64,000 bases of DNA from Molanna angustata (GCA_963576475.1 OY754981.1:20029570-20093569); one strand, 5' to 3'; shown: positions 9,869 through 21,035, counted from the stretch's first letter. Notes: a model not told the origin generated them from the letters alone. Made by a program: numbers and translations.

Positions 9869-10385
9869 TTAAGAGGCCTGCTCTTCCTGCGAAGTGGACC
9901 CCCAGCTATCCCTCCATCTTTTTGGCGGTCTACCGCGAGGGCGGGTTCCGTGAGGCTGATTGTGAAGCACGATATGAGGAAGTCTGGTGCTGTCCATCCT
10001 TTGGACATGACCATACCAGTCCCTCCTCCGCTGCCTGCTCCATCTGATGATATCGTCAACCTCACATAGTTCCCTTATTCTGGAGTTCCTCACTCGGTCT
10101 CTCAGGGTTTTGCCTGCAATTGCTCTCAATGTCCTCATTTCTGAAGTCCTCAACATTTGTTTGCTTCTGACTGTGTCTGCTCGTGCCTCTATACCGTATG
10201 TCATCACTGGTCTTACGCATGCTTTGTAGATTCTCACTTTGCTTTTAATGGCCATATCCTCATTTTTCCAAATAATGGATTTTAGGGCGCCCGAGACTGC
10301 AGCTGCCTTATTGACTTGGCTCTGAATTTCTTCACAGAGGTCAGCATCTTCTGTTATGTCAATTCCTAGGTATCTAAAGGTTCAA
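9869..10385 (-). pseudogene. RTE ORF C-terminal part, separated by a one-base frameshift
   Basis: Continues the RTE ORF: FRYLGIDITEDADLC, NKAAAVSGALKSIIW, YKACVRPVMTYGIEARADT, RTLRAIAGKTLRDRVRNS, QRRRDWYGHVQRM and PRGRPPKRWRDSW, stop at 9869. The thumb and C-terminal region are complete in order. The break near 10375 is a single-base indel relative to the frame of the main part. A recent inactivation, or a consensus error, is possible. Confidence 0.85.
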
Positions 10386-12672
10386 TTGGGTTGTTGTCTA
10401 TAGTCAGATTGCATGCTATGTGTGTTTTTGAGAATGTCATACATTTAGTCTTATTAATTGAAATTGCCATGTTGTATTGTTTGCAGGTGCTATGTAACCT
10501 GTTCAGCATTGTCTGTAGGTCATTGTTAGTTTCGGCTACTATAATAGCGTCGTCGGCATAGCAAATTACATTAACAATTTCCTTCCCCATTCTGTACCCA
10601 AGCTGGGGCGATTTAATTTCCTTGATTAGTTCATCCATTATTAGATTAAACAGGAATGGGCTTAGACTATCTCCTTGTCGGACACCTGTCATTATAGGGA
10701 TTGAATTGCTTAATTCATTGTCGTTTCTTATCTTTGTACTGCTTCCCAAATTTATATCTCTTGTGATGTTTATTAATTCTGGAGGTACATCCTTAGCTAC
10801 CAACATATTAATAATATCCTTGAGTTGTACTCTATCGAAGGCCTTCATTAAATCCACAAAGCAGACAAAGGCAGGAGTTTGGTATTCAATTGCCTTCTCT
10901 TTTATCTGTCTTACGATAAATATGGCATCTGTAGTGGATCGGTTCCTTCTAAAACCTTGTTGTTCTTCTCTTAGGGTAATATGTGTTTCTAGTCTTGTGT
11001 TAATGATTTGTGTGAACAATTTTAGTGTTGAGCACAATAGGGATATACCTCTATAGTTCTCTGGTTTTGTCTTTTGGCCTTTTTTAAATATTGGTACTGT
11101 AATGCTAGTCCTCCACTCCTCTGGGATTTTTGTCGAGTGTATGATTCTATTGAAAAATTGATGCAGTTGTTGTGTTAGGCTGTCACCAGCATATTTAATT
11201 AGTTCATTGCTTATGTCGTCTATACCCGGCGTTTTCCTATTTTTTAATTTGGCAATCGCAATACGTATTTCATGTATACTGATTTCATTTTGATACGGGC
11301 CTTCAACATATGGGACAGTTTCTTGTTTATCATCTTTATATAATTGTTCAAAATACTTTTGCCATTGCTCCGTTGGTATCTTTTTTGTTTGTATGAATTC
11401 ATCAATTGGCTTTCTTTCTTTCCTCAGCATTTTCCAGACCTTCTTCTGTAATCCATAAAGATCAAACTCCATATCCTTCGTAAACTTTGTCCAGTAATCT
11501 CTTTTTATTTTTCTGATTTCACTGTTAATCCTGTTTCTAGTTTCCATATATTTAGTTCGTTCTTCATTGGTTGGATTACTTTTATATTGTAGGTAAATTT
11601 TCCGCTTTGTATCAGCCAGTATTTTAATATCATTTGTAAACCATGGTTTTGTATTATTTGTCTTGTTTAAGTTTACGCTTCTGTGTCCTAGTGCCTCTGC
11701 CGCTGCATTTCCAATTTGTTGTTTAATCTTTAGCCACATTTCATCCACTTCGTCGTTTTCTTCGATTGGATTGTTATCTATTTGTTCTGATATTCTGTTT
11801 TTGTATAGCATTATAGTACTTTCATTTTGCAGTGATTCTATATTTGTTTTCTTGACTATCTTAGGTTTAATGTTTTTTTGACAGGGTCTTTCAATATTCA
11901 TTTTGCACAGTACAAGGTTATGGTCCGACCCGATATTAGCTGAGCTGAGTACTCGAACATCAAATATTTGTGTTGGTAGGATTTTTCTATTTGTAATGAT
12001 ATAATCGATCACAGATTTATCTCCTCTTGTGTTATTGAATGTATATGTATGTTGTATTTTATGTGGGAAAAACGTGTTGTTAATTCGAAGTTCATTTTGA
12101 GCGCAAAAAGCAGTCAGCTCTTGTCCGTTTTCATTAATTGTATCTTCATTATATTTCTGTTTGACACCGTTTAATGGCTGACTGCCAATTCTTGCATTCA
12201 AATCTCCAAGTATGATCGTTTGTTCTCCATTTGGTATTTCATCCATGATCTGCTGTAGTTTATAGTAGAAGTCTTCTGTCTGTTCCTTTGGTTTTGTTAT
12301 ATCAGGTGCATATGTCGAAATGATGTTAAGGGTGCTTTTTTGGAATTTTAATGTAACCTTGAGAAGTCTGTCATTTACGTAGGAAATGTCTTCTATGTTT
12401 TGTTCGTATTTATTGTTTAAAACCAATCCCACTCCAGAGTGCGCCCTCTCGCTCTTATCTTTTCCGCTGTATATCAGAATGTAATCAGAGTATCTAGACA
12501 TACCTTTTCCCTTCTTTTTTGTCTCAGCAACACCGCATATGTCTATTTTATGTCTGTTGAGTTCCAGTATGATTTCATGATCTCTTTTGTGCCAGGACAT
12601 GATGTTCCAGCAGGCAATTCTTGTTATAGCTTTTTTCCATAGTCGATTTTTCCTTTTTCGCGCTTGGGTCAA
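10366..12672 (-). CDS. RTE endonuclease-reverse transcriptase, main part
   Basis: 768 residues. The endonuclease opens at IACWNIMSW (19-27), with AETK (catalytic Glu about 50), GDLNARIG (156-163) and GSDHNLV before residue 260. The RT follows: NYRGISLLCSTLKL, QQGFRRNRSTTDAIF, AFVCFVDLMKAFDRV, GVRQGDSLSPFLFNL and the catalytic YADD at 705-708. The frame ends prematurely at PIEPLDT; the reading continues in another frame (10380-9869). The ATG at 12672 is the first plausible start; the region upstream has an in-frame stop. The protein would nick target DNA and copy its own RNA in the nucleus. The catalytic residues look intact. Confidence 0.9.
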   Translation of the reverse strand: MTQARKRKNRLWKKAITRIACWNIMSWHKRDHEIILELNRHKIDICGVAETKKKGKGMSRYSDYILIYSGKDKSERAHSGVGLVLNNKYEQNIEDISYVNDRLLKVTLKFQKSTLNIISTYAPDITKPKEQTEDFYYKLQQIMDEIPNGEQTIILGDLNARIGSQPLNGVKQKYNEDTINENGQELTAFCAQNELRINNTFFPHKIQHTYTFNNTRGDKSVIDYIITNRKILPTQIFDVRVLSSANIGSDHNLVLCKMNIERPCQKNIKPKIVKKTNIESLQNESTIMLYKNRISEQIDNNPIEENDEVDEMWLKIKQQIGNAAAEALGHRSVNLNKTNNTKPWFTNDIKILADTKRKIYLQYKSNPTNEERTKYMETRNRINSEIRKIKRDYWTKFTKDMEFDLYGLQKKVWKMLRKERKPIDEFIQTKKIPTEQWQKYFEQLYKDDKQETVPYVEGPYQNEISIHEIRIAIAKLKNRKTPGIDDISNELIKYAGDSLTQQLHQFFNRIIHSTKIPEEWRTSITVPIFKKGQKTKPENYRGISLLCSTLKLFTQIINTRLETHITLREEQQGFRRNRSTTDAIFIVRQIKEKAIEYQTPAFVCFVDLMKAFDRVQLKDIINMLVAKDVPPELINITRDINLGSSTKIRNDNELSNSIPIMTGVRQGDSLSPFLFNLIMDELIKEIKSPQLGYRMGKEIVNVICYADDAIIVAETNNDLQTMLNRLHSTCKQYNMAISINKTKCMTFSKTHIACNLTIDNNPIEPLDT

Positions 12673-12819
12673 ATCCGAGAGAAGTCTTGCGTCCGAGGCT
12701 TTGTTCTCTTTTCTGTGAGCCAGGTGCGTTTTTTATAGCATGTAGGTGGCTAACCTTGCATACAACCCTCCTCCTTTTTCATCCGGGCTTGGGACCGGCA
12801 TTGGCGGAGAATCAAAATC

Positions 12820-13535
12820 ATGTTTAATAAAAGTTGTATCAATGTATCAGACTACTTTATAATGCTTTCTCCCCACTTTGTTGCTAATTTTTATGTACTT
12901 TTTTCACTTTTAATATTGTTTACTGGGGAATTTTTATTTTGAAATATTATATTCTTTTACGTTGTGTGATATTACGGAGTTTCGGTAATTATATTTGAGC
13001 CCGAGGCAAAACCTCGCTCAATGTTGAGTCGATCATAATATCCGGTGAGTAACAAAGAATGGAGATTTTAATGAAATATTTCGAAAACAAAGATTGATCA
13101 TATTGTAATTTTTGTATCAAAGTGTAGGTGCTTATATATGGTTTTATTGATTATTCCATCAAATTGGTTAGGTGTTTTGTTATTTTTTTACATTTTCATA
13201 ATTGCTAAGTTTTGTTTGAATTTTGCGAGAAATTTATAGGACATCGTCGAAAACATTTTGATAATGATTTTTAAGTGAATGCGTTTGTCAGTGGGTAATC
13301 AATTATTAATAATATTAAAATTTCAAAACAACTTTAAGTAAATATATTCTTCAATAAATTAATTACGTATCACGGTGAACACTGCTAAAATAAAACAATA
13401 TCAAATGGGTTCATTGTTATATAACCTAGTTAAGCGTAATATATGTTCATAGATATATACATACATATATGTAGAAATACACGAGGATACAAATATGTGG
13501 ATTCTTTTGTTTATATTCATCAGTTTCCCGTTTCT
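12820..13535. other. No gene seen
   Basis: AT-rich. A donor-like ccg|gtgagt lies at 13042-13050 without a recognisable exon before it. ATATAC-type short repeats near 13455-13475. Confidence 0.4.
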
Positions 13536-13539
13536 TCTA

Positions 13540-13990
13540 CGGGAGAAGATACTATATAATGCAACAGGCGTCCGTCCGTCATCCGTTCACGTTCGACTAC
13601 GCCACTTCCGTTAGCCATAACGAGTTTCCCCGTTTTTCCTGCGAAGCCTCAGACATTGGGGTGACGCTAAAGCGAACAGACGCGCACGCTCGCTAACGCC
13701 GTCGCGACGCCGGCGTCGGGAAAACGTGTGTGTGTTACTCCCTCACTTAATATTCTCACTTTGAAAACTTTCTACGAACGCATTCTCGTGTCCCTTTTGC
13801 TCTTGTACATCACCCGCGATGTCTGTGTCTCGCTCTCGTTTTATTCTTATTTAACTGTGAGACTTTTAACTAGCATTTTTTTAAGTTGCTCTGAAGACGT
13901 GTTTATAGTACTCTGCTAAAGGACGTGTTTAAAGTACATTGCATCGCTGTGTTTGTGAAAATCATTGTATTACAATGCAGTTTTAAAATG
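13540..13990 (+). promoter_or_regulatory. Candidate promoter and 5' UTR island
   Basis: A sharp rise in GC and CpG within AT-rich surroundings (13560-13830, for example gccgtcgcgacgccggcgtc at 13697-13716). It is preceded by a TATA-like tatataa at 13553-13559. No coding frame of note and no strong donor follows, so it could be a promoter with a non-coding first exon or an unrelated GC-rich element. The strand is inferred from the TATA-like box only. Confidence 0.35.
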
Positions 13991-14307
13991 TTGATATCTT
14001 GGAAACAAAGTGATTTTTTTTTTCATTTACCTATAGTGATGTAAATTGAGTGCTTTCAGTAAAAAAAAACATTCAAAATACTGATATTTTTTTAAATATT
14101 TAGTTGTTTAATAGTATTTGACATTTTTGTGAATCATTTTTCTGTAAAATAATAGCCAATATACTTTCAAAATGAAATTACTTAGAGCATATATTCTATA
14201 ATAAATGTTTCATTTATCAGAATTTGAAACGTAAATTTACTAAATTAAAACTTTTATTTTTTAACGAGACTATGTGAGATGCGTAGACATATAAATACCT
14301 GTATTTT

Positions 14308-15277
14308 CCAACTGTCGATTTGTTCAGGAGAACTTTGTTCTCTTAACATATCGACAATGTTTCAAGCCAGAATACGCGAGAATTGTATGCAGAGGTCTAA
14401 TTTTTTCACGGCTTTTCCAACTTTGAAGTCAAAAAACACCAATTTAGAGGCTTCGCAGCATATATGTTCCATACACGGATTTACTCAGAATTCGGAGTAG
14501 AACATTTCTTGTGTCTGTGTGTGTATGTGTGTGTGTGTGTGTGTGTCTGTGTGGGTGTGTGTGTGTCTGTGTGGGTGTGTGTGTCCCGCTCAATTTACAG
14601 AGCCCAAAATTTCAGAATATATAAACAGTTACAGGCCTACAAAACTTTTATAATCAGAATTTTGAATTTTTGTTTCAGTCAGGGGTTATCAACTTTTGAA
14701 TTTTTATTTTATTTTTCCATATATCTCATAAACCATAAAAGCTAGAACGCTGAAAATTGGTACAAACATAGACAAATACAAAATCTCAAATTAATTTTTT
14801 TCAAAAAAATTCCAGGGTTTCTCAAAAAAATTTTATTAAGAAAAATATTATTTTTATGATAAATTTATGAGTTTAACTGCCTATATTTCCAAAACTTTTA
14901 CAATTATCGAAAAAAGCCGAAACACCCCAACTAGATAAATTTAATTTTTTATAAAAATATTAACATTGTAGTAGAAGATCTCAATTTTTTTTTAACAATT
15001 TTTTTTAAAAATTTGAATTTAGTGACGACAGTCGCCTATACACAATATGTAAGAAGACTTAATAGTTTGATACTTCCAAACATACATACATACCATCATG
15101 CTATTTTCATATTCTGGGAAAAAAGGACCTTCCTCCATACTATCCTATCTTGACATACATACCTACATATGTTGTATAGGAAACAAAATATCTGAAAATA
15201 TTCAGTAATTTGTATTAATGGGTTTATAGTTTGGTACATATTCTTCAACTATACATACTATCGCTATCGACAGTTGG
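14308..15277. mobile_element. Terminal-inverted-repeat element, family I, copy 1
   Basis: Begins ccaactgtcgatttgttcag and ends with the inverted counterpart tcgacagttgg. Just inside the left end is a hairpin (tcgatttgttcaggagaac, then gttctcttaacatatcga). Internal sequence is shared with 36160-36467 and, inverted, with 62165-62493 (for example gtcaggggttatcaac). A GT microsatellite lies at 14512-14583. No transposase frame. Non-autonomous DNA element or unclassified repeat. Confidence 0.6.
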
Positions 15278-15414
15278 ATCTCATGTGTTACATGCAACTA
15301 GTTATAATTTAATTAATGTCAAACTAGTTAGTATTTTCTAATTTGTCAGAAGAAACATGATATTTTCAATCAAAAAAATATCAATCAATTTTATTTATAT
15401 ATATTGAATTTTTT

Positions 15415-15550
15415 CCAACTTACTAGTTTCCAGTCCAGAAAGGTGAATTTTCGTGAAATATATTGTTACGACATACATCTCCTCTGCTGGGGATTGAACC
15501 TAGAACGACGGCACAACAGCATTCCACTGTACCACGGCAATCATTTTTTT
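15415..15550 (-). mobile_element. Diverged SINE family B copy
   Basis: Matches the - strand of SINE B at 24382-24594: ccaacttactagtttccagt, then ctcctctgctggggattgaacc and the start region ccactgtaccacggc. Divergence is much greater than between the two younger copies (24382, 61651). Confidence 0.7.
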
Positions 15551-15554
15551 AATG

Positions 15555-16925
15555 TGCTAAAAAATTAACTCCAATTATAATATAGCAATAGCCTAAATTA
15601 TAACTGGGTTATTAAAAATTCATATATTTAATCACATGCGTACGAAATCTCATATTTAATTTATTATTGTTTCGTTTAAATACATCTTAAGCTAAAAGGT
15701 ACTTAAGCTAATTAATTGTGTGACAAGATATTATTTTACGTAAACATATTTTGTATATAAAACAAACTCTACAAGGATAAATCTCATATATTCTTCGTTT
15801 AGAGAATCGTGTATCGAATATGTCTCATGAGAATATTGTTTTGCTTATTACTTACAATATATATCTTTGGTAGACCTTCCGAGAAGGTTATGTGGGGGTT
15901 GTTTTGGTGTTAAAATATGAAACTAACTATGAAATATTTATAACAGTGAACTCATTAATTTTATTAAGTAAAACAGACGTTGTTGTACCAATTATGAATC
16001 GTCGTATATTTATCCTTACAATTTTTTTTTTATTAAATACATACCTAAGCACTAAGCAGATGTTGTAAGCCTTTATTCGGAAGTGGAGGAAAAGACTATG
16101 GATGGAGAAAAAAAATATCTAATTTGATTTTTTTATTAAGAGAACAATACAGGTTTTATTTTTACAAATAACAATATAATATGCCACGATTTTGATATTG
16201 AATATAATTAAATATTAAACTTTTCAGATTGCAAAAAAGCTTAATGTTTAATCATTTTATGCTCATAATTAGGTCATGTATTTTTCTATTAAATTCAACA
16301 AATTTATTAAATCGGTCGCTTGAAATTTTCTTTCATAAACTGTTCGCATTTTTTTTCAACTCATTTGATATTCTCGCCACATAATTATTTTACAAAATTT
16401 AAATTAAAAATTCACAACTTTCTGCCTTAAAACGAGAAACAAGCATTTGTTCGCTTTGGACAGCCAAAGATAAAAAAAATAGTGGATCTCCCAACATACG
16501 TATTACCAGGAAGGTTGATAGTTATATTTTTTTGTTTTATTTCCTTGTTCATTCTTGTATACTTTGAATTGATTTGGGATTTATATTGAATTGTGTAATG
16601 AAGTACCTAAATGAATTATTAGTTGAGCACGATTCCGCCTATATTGGTGACTGTGCCCTAAAAAAATACTTATTATTATTCAATTACAGGTAGAAAATGT
16701 CCTTTTTTCTTTTCTACCTCTTCCACCGTTTGTACTTAGTTATAATTTGTTCCCTCCGCTTTAAATGCTTCTTATCAACTGGACAACGTCATCAGACCAC
16801 TTTATAAGAATTTAGCCAAAATTTCTCGTGTTTGTCTATGAGGAGCGTAAGAAAATAAACTGATACAATATTGAATATTGGTAGACTTCTAAAGGTAAAT
16901 AGAAAAGAGGTATTGAAATCGTATA
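15555..16925. other. No gene seen
   Basis: AT-rich intron-like or intergenic sequence with no supported frame or repeat. Confidence 0.4.
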
Positions 16926-16930
16926 TTTTT

Positions 16931-17125
16931 TTGTAAAAATTAATATCTCAATAGAAACGAATTTTATAGGAGAGCAGGGAAATCAAGTCACCAACAGCGC
17001 TTCGATTCGAGCACACACAGGGCTTACGACAGGTCGTAAGCCCTGTGTGTGCTGTGATTTCCCGGTTCTCCTATAATATTCCAACTTCGTCTCTATTGAG
17101 ATATCAATTTTTCAAAAAATATCAT
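16931..17125. mobile_element. Palindromic MITE, family H, copy 1
   Basis: Ends aatatctcaatagaaacga and tcgtctctattgagatat are inverted repeats; the next parts also pair (ataggagagcagggaaatca / tgatttcccggttctcctat). The centre is a perfect palindrome, gggcttacgacaggtcgtaa followed by gccc. Related copies at 30418-30742 and 33055-33200. No coding capacity. Confidence 0.75.
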
Positions 17126-17316
17126 TGACTCCCTACACGGAAAAAATCCATATATGCAATCATAATATACTTTATGTACACGTATTCGAGTTGTATTTTG
17201 AATGACTAAAATACAAAATGCACCAACATTTACAAGTGAGTGCTCCATGAGTGTTTTCAAGAACAGAGTTTTTTGGCGTTTTGGCACATCAGGGAAATGG
17301 CATGATATATATTATA

Positions 17317-17770
17317 CTAGCGAACCCGACAGATGTTATCCTGCCCGAATAATTTGTGAAAAAAAAAATTATGTAACATATATTTGAATGATATGGATGT
17401 TATTATTCGCTGAGCAAACTTACATTTTCTTGTTCGATGAGCCGCTAAACACTTTGAGGTTAAATTGATTGTCATTTCGTATATAATTGATATACAGCAT
17501 ATATGGTCAGGACAAATTTCTTAGTGTTGTCAGATGGAAAAAACTAAACATTGCTCATTCGACATTAGCGCCACCTATTATAATTTGTGGTTATAAAAAA
17601 TCAGGTTTTTATTTTTCTTTTGTTATATTAATGTTTAAAATTCCATCATGTGTATCTAAACCATCCAGTGACTCACATAAACAAATACAAAAAAATCATC
17701 AAAAACGGTTCAACTGTTTAGGAAGAGTTCAGTGACATACACATATACAGAAGATTTATATATATAAAGA
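17317..17770 (-). mobile_element. Non-autonomous Helitron-like element
   Basis: On the - strand the element begins TC (tctttatatatataaatctt) and ends with ctgtcgggttcgctag, a GC-rich end followed by CTAG, and sits between A and T. These are Helitron hallmarks: 5' TC, 3' CTRR, A/T insertion, no target duplication. Internal sequence holds the common string tgaaccg followed by ttttgatga. No Rep/helicase ORF. A second copy with similar ends is at 53112-54402. Confidence 0.75.
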
Positions 17771-17774
17771 TAAA

Positions 17775-18285
17775 ATATAAATATTTTACTATATACTCGT
17801 TTGATCGACTCCACCTCGATCATTCATTTCCGTCATTTCGTTTTTACCTATTCAGATTCTGCGTAGTTTAATATTTTTTAACATTCATTTGTACACCCGT
17901 AATGAAATATTACCCAGTCTCAAGTGAAATTTTCTACAACAACAACAGAAAAATTTCCCTTCATTTTTAAAACAATCCTTTTGTTATCAAAACACACATT
18001 GCATTATTATAAGTTGGCAAATAACATCGAATTTTTTTTTATCCTTTGGGAAGCAACAGCTTTTCATATTATATTTCATGTTGCTTTCTTTATATTAAAA
18101 ATATTTCACAATACGCGATCTTTCATTTGTCAGATGTATTCGACTGTTCTGATATTTTATCTAATATTATTTATATGAAAAATATTAGATCTAATGATAT
18201 CTTGAATTTCCTTGTCTCTCGAATGGACTCTTGATTTTGTCTTATTTCATATGAAAAATTTTTGCATCCGTTTTATCTTTGGACT
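17775..18285. other. No gene seen
   Basis: AT-rich; short open frames without recognisable content. Confidence 0.4.
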
Positions 18286-18289
18286 AAAA

Positions 18290-18905
18290 AAATCGATCAT
18301 ATTTCTCATAACAGCAATCTTCTTCATTGGCTCAAGATACGACAACGACGTAATATACATATCTTGTCATTACTATACAATGTCCTTTTTAATCCAAATT
18401 TACCTCAGTATCTCTAAGATAAATTCACTTATCTTTCAAGCCACGGGCGTCCACTTCGATCTGCTGAACGTGCTTTACTATCTATCCCTATTTTTTAGCT
18501 CTTCATTTGAAGTACATTCAGCTAGACTATGGAATAGCCTAAGTCCTGATATTACGTCGATTATCTCACTAAACATCTTCAAGAAAAGGCTAAAGCAAAA
18601 ATATTTATCTGACAACACCTGATTACATCTTCCTTTCCTCTTCCTTTCCTTATCCCTTAGTCTTCCTATCATTGCTATGATTTGTTCTTATATGCTATCT
18701 TCTTTGTTTTTGTTTTTTTTTTTTTTTTACTTTTCTTCTGCTATCTTTATTTATTTTGTAATGTGATTAACTTATTGCCATAGTACACATTGTTTTGTAT
18801 ATTTAACATTTACTCTGGTTATTTGGAAGAAATTGCCATTAGGCAATAAGCCCACCAGTCTACTAATTATATGTACAAGAAGATTAAAAAAATAAAAATA
18901 AATCA
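18290..18905 (+). pseudogene. LINE 3' end (partner family of SINE B): RT tail and 3' UTR
   Basis: Reads NLLHWLKIRQRRNIHILSLL, YNVLFNPNLPQYL, a stop, DKFTYLSSHGRPLRSAERAL, then, after a frame change, SSSFEVHSARLWNSLSPDI and FKKRLKQKYLSDNT with a stop at about 18620. The 3' UTR ends with a hairpin, attgccattaggcaat at 18831-18846, and an A-rich tail. Fragment of a Jockey/CR1-like RT; not functional. The same 3' end recurs at 53828-54224 and in SINE B. Confidence 0.85.
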
Positions 18906-18909
18906 AAAT

Positions 18910-20690
18910 CATTTATCAAATATGATCTTGTATTTTCGAATGTATTTGACTGTTTTAATCTTGTTTTCTTTATAATATGATTAATACTTTAAAATATGTG
19001 ATGTTGCATTTTCCAATGTATGAAGACATACATTCATTCGACTGTTAAATATTTACATAATCTATTATTATTCATAGTATTTATATCCAATATAATAACT
19101 GGATTTATCTTTGAGTTGCCATAGACTATTTTGATATCTAGATAGTAGGTATGTAAATATTTATCTATGATTATTTTTATCTCGTTGGAAATATGTTCTC
19201 GTTGAACTACGTTGCTAAATATACGATGTATTTTTTATTTGATTATTTTATGGTGATTTCTCATCAAAGACAAATTAATATCTCATATTAATAATATATA
19301 CCTTAGGGTAATTTTTAATTAAAGAGGTTCCATGATAAAAAAAATCGACGATTCCGCTTCTTATGAAATAACAGTCGGTATTAAACTTTCAATTTGTTTA
19401 TTTCCATAATCAAATATATAAAATTACTTAAAAACTTTAGAAACAACACTAATTTTTAACTTTTTTCCACTAATTCAAAATGTTGACCACTGACGCGTTT
19501 CGCTCAAAGAGCATCTACTGAATGGTACTTTTGAATTAGTGGACCATTTATTTGTATACATAAATTCATTGCTAGCAAACCTTTTTTTACTAATAATTAC
19601 ACTTGAAAATATGAGATTATTTGTAAAAAAAATATTTTTTAGTTAAGGTTAGGTTTGGATTTTTTTATCTCCTTATGTTTTTATTATGACTTTGTTCACG
19701 GGTCTGATAATATCTAACTCCATATTGGTGTTTTATTGTTTGATTTTGGTTACACATATATATTTTGCCCCTCACAGGACGATCGTTTCCCATGATTAAG
19801 CCAAAGCAGTAGGTCTGATGTTATAAAGCCTTAATCCATTTTTGGTAAAAAAAATATAGCGGAAAAATATGTTTTCCTTCCTTCAGGTAATAGTCTTTTT
19901 TTCTGTTGATCGAGTTAAAAAAAAAACTTAAACGGTTTCATCTTCAATTTAATTTTTTTTCTAAAGAAATATATAAATAGATGTAGGACGAGGGGTTGTA
20001 TATTGACGTCAATGAAGGGTCTGTAAATTACTGTTATGATGTAAAAGAAAATGTTATAAATAATTTTAAAGTTTGTTTCTCTTGAACCAAAATGGAATCG
20101 TACAAATGTACACAACGCAATCCTAAAATACCCACGAGTTTAGAAAAGTAAGGGGCGTTCCAACGACGACCGAAAATTATAAACATATGTAAAAAAAATA
20201 GTTTAAATTTTAAAGTAGGTACCTACATATTTATCAAAAATAATAATTAAAAATTTAAATTTTGTCACTAATACTTGTGAAGAATTTTTTTTTATTTGTG
20301 TTGACTCGTTTACATCGATCGTATCATCTGTAGGTATTCATATTTAAGGTTCATCTATATAATCATTACTTATAATTATCTGTTATTTGTTAAATAATTT
20401 TATAACAATATTCCTTATAGGTCCTCCGATTCTCTTCTTTTTTTCTTCGTCGTTGTCTAAGTCTGGTTATTGAAGTTTTTAAAAAACCTTACACTATTGT
20501 ATTGAATTTTACTAAGGATTCTCTTTGCTTTGAAATTAATTTCTTGTAGAAACGAATTCGCCTTTTTTACTTGTTGGTACATGTATTGTAACTGAAATTT
20601 CCTATGTGGCATACGACCTGTGCCAGGGCTATAAAATTAAAACGTAATAGTCCATAATAAAATTTAAAAAACCTGTTACTTTTTTTAAAA
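18910..20690. other. No gene seen apart from a hairpin and a weak splice-like site
   Basis: AT-rich. 19467-19542 holds a hairpin (listed separately). At 19870-19892, ttttccttccttcag|gtaata is a juxtaposed acceptor and donor of poor donor quality. Confidence 0.4.
19467..19542 (-). repeat. Penelope-like terminal hairpin
   Basis: Inverted arms ccactaattcaaaa and ttttgaattagtgg enclose, on the - strand, atgctctttgagcgaaacgc: a GCTC-TTT-GAGC stem followed by GAAAC. This resembles the conserved terminal motif of Penelope-like elements. No element body is attached. Confidence 0.45.
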
Positions 20691-20694
20691 GAAT

Positions 20695-20865
20695 GAATGA
20701 ATATGTCCTTATAACAAGTACATTTACATCTTCATACATTCCCTAAATCAAGCAGTAATGCTTGGGCTATAGATGAACGAAATCAGTCTTGGTAGAATTC
20801 GAACTAGCGACCACTGGATTACTAACCCAGCGTGAAAAATGCTCTGCCACCATTCATCTATTCTA
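20695..20865 (-). mobile_element. tRNA-derived SINE, family D
   Basis: On the - strand: tggcagagcatttttcacgc, gggttagtaatccagtgg, B-box region agttcgaattc, then a body (cccaagcattactgcttgat, tttagggaatgtatg) and a tail tgtacttgttataaggacat. The tail equals that of the LINE relic ending at 9195. Most complete family D copy in the window. Confidence 0.8.
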
Positions 20866-21035
20866 TTATTCTTACCACCCCGTTATTCTCACAAATCAAA
20901 AAAAAAATGGAATAATTTTTATGTATTTATTTGTAATATATTTTGTTTCGTGAATCATATCATATGAAGGAAATAAACTTTAAGATATTTGTATACATTT
21001 TTTCAAATACCATTGTTAAAAATATAAATTATGGA

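Larger units (their letters stand above)
9818..12808 (-). mobile_element. Full-length RTE-type LINE with 11-bp target-site duplication
   Basis: A 2,991-bp element bounded by the direct repeat GAATCAAAATC at 9807-9817 and 12809-12819. It has one long endonuclease-RT ORF, a very short 3' UTR and a trinucleotide tail (AAG repeats on its own strand, 9818-9845), all typical of the RTE clade. The 5' end reads tccgccaatgccggtcccaa and holds a CCGG/CCGG mini-hairpin, suggesting that it is not 5'-truncated. One frameshift near 10375 is the only obvious lesion. It is the best-preserved mobile element in the window. Confidence 0.9.

Noticed and set aside
9869..10255. A separate small gene beside the RTE ORF
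   Set aside because: It continues the RTE protein in order after a one-base frameshift.
12809..12819. GAATCAAAATC as a chance A-rich match
   Set aside because: It sits exactly at both ends of the RTE element, next to the AAG tail on one side and the 5' end on the other, so a target duplication is the better reading.
14512..14583. Cys/Val repeat protein
   Set aside because: It is a GT microsatellite inside a repeat element.
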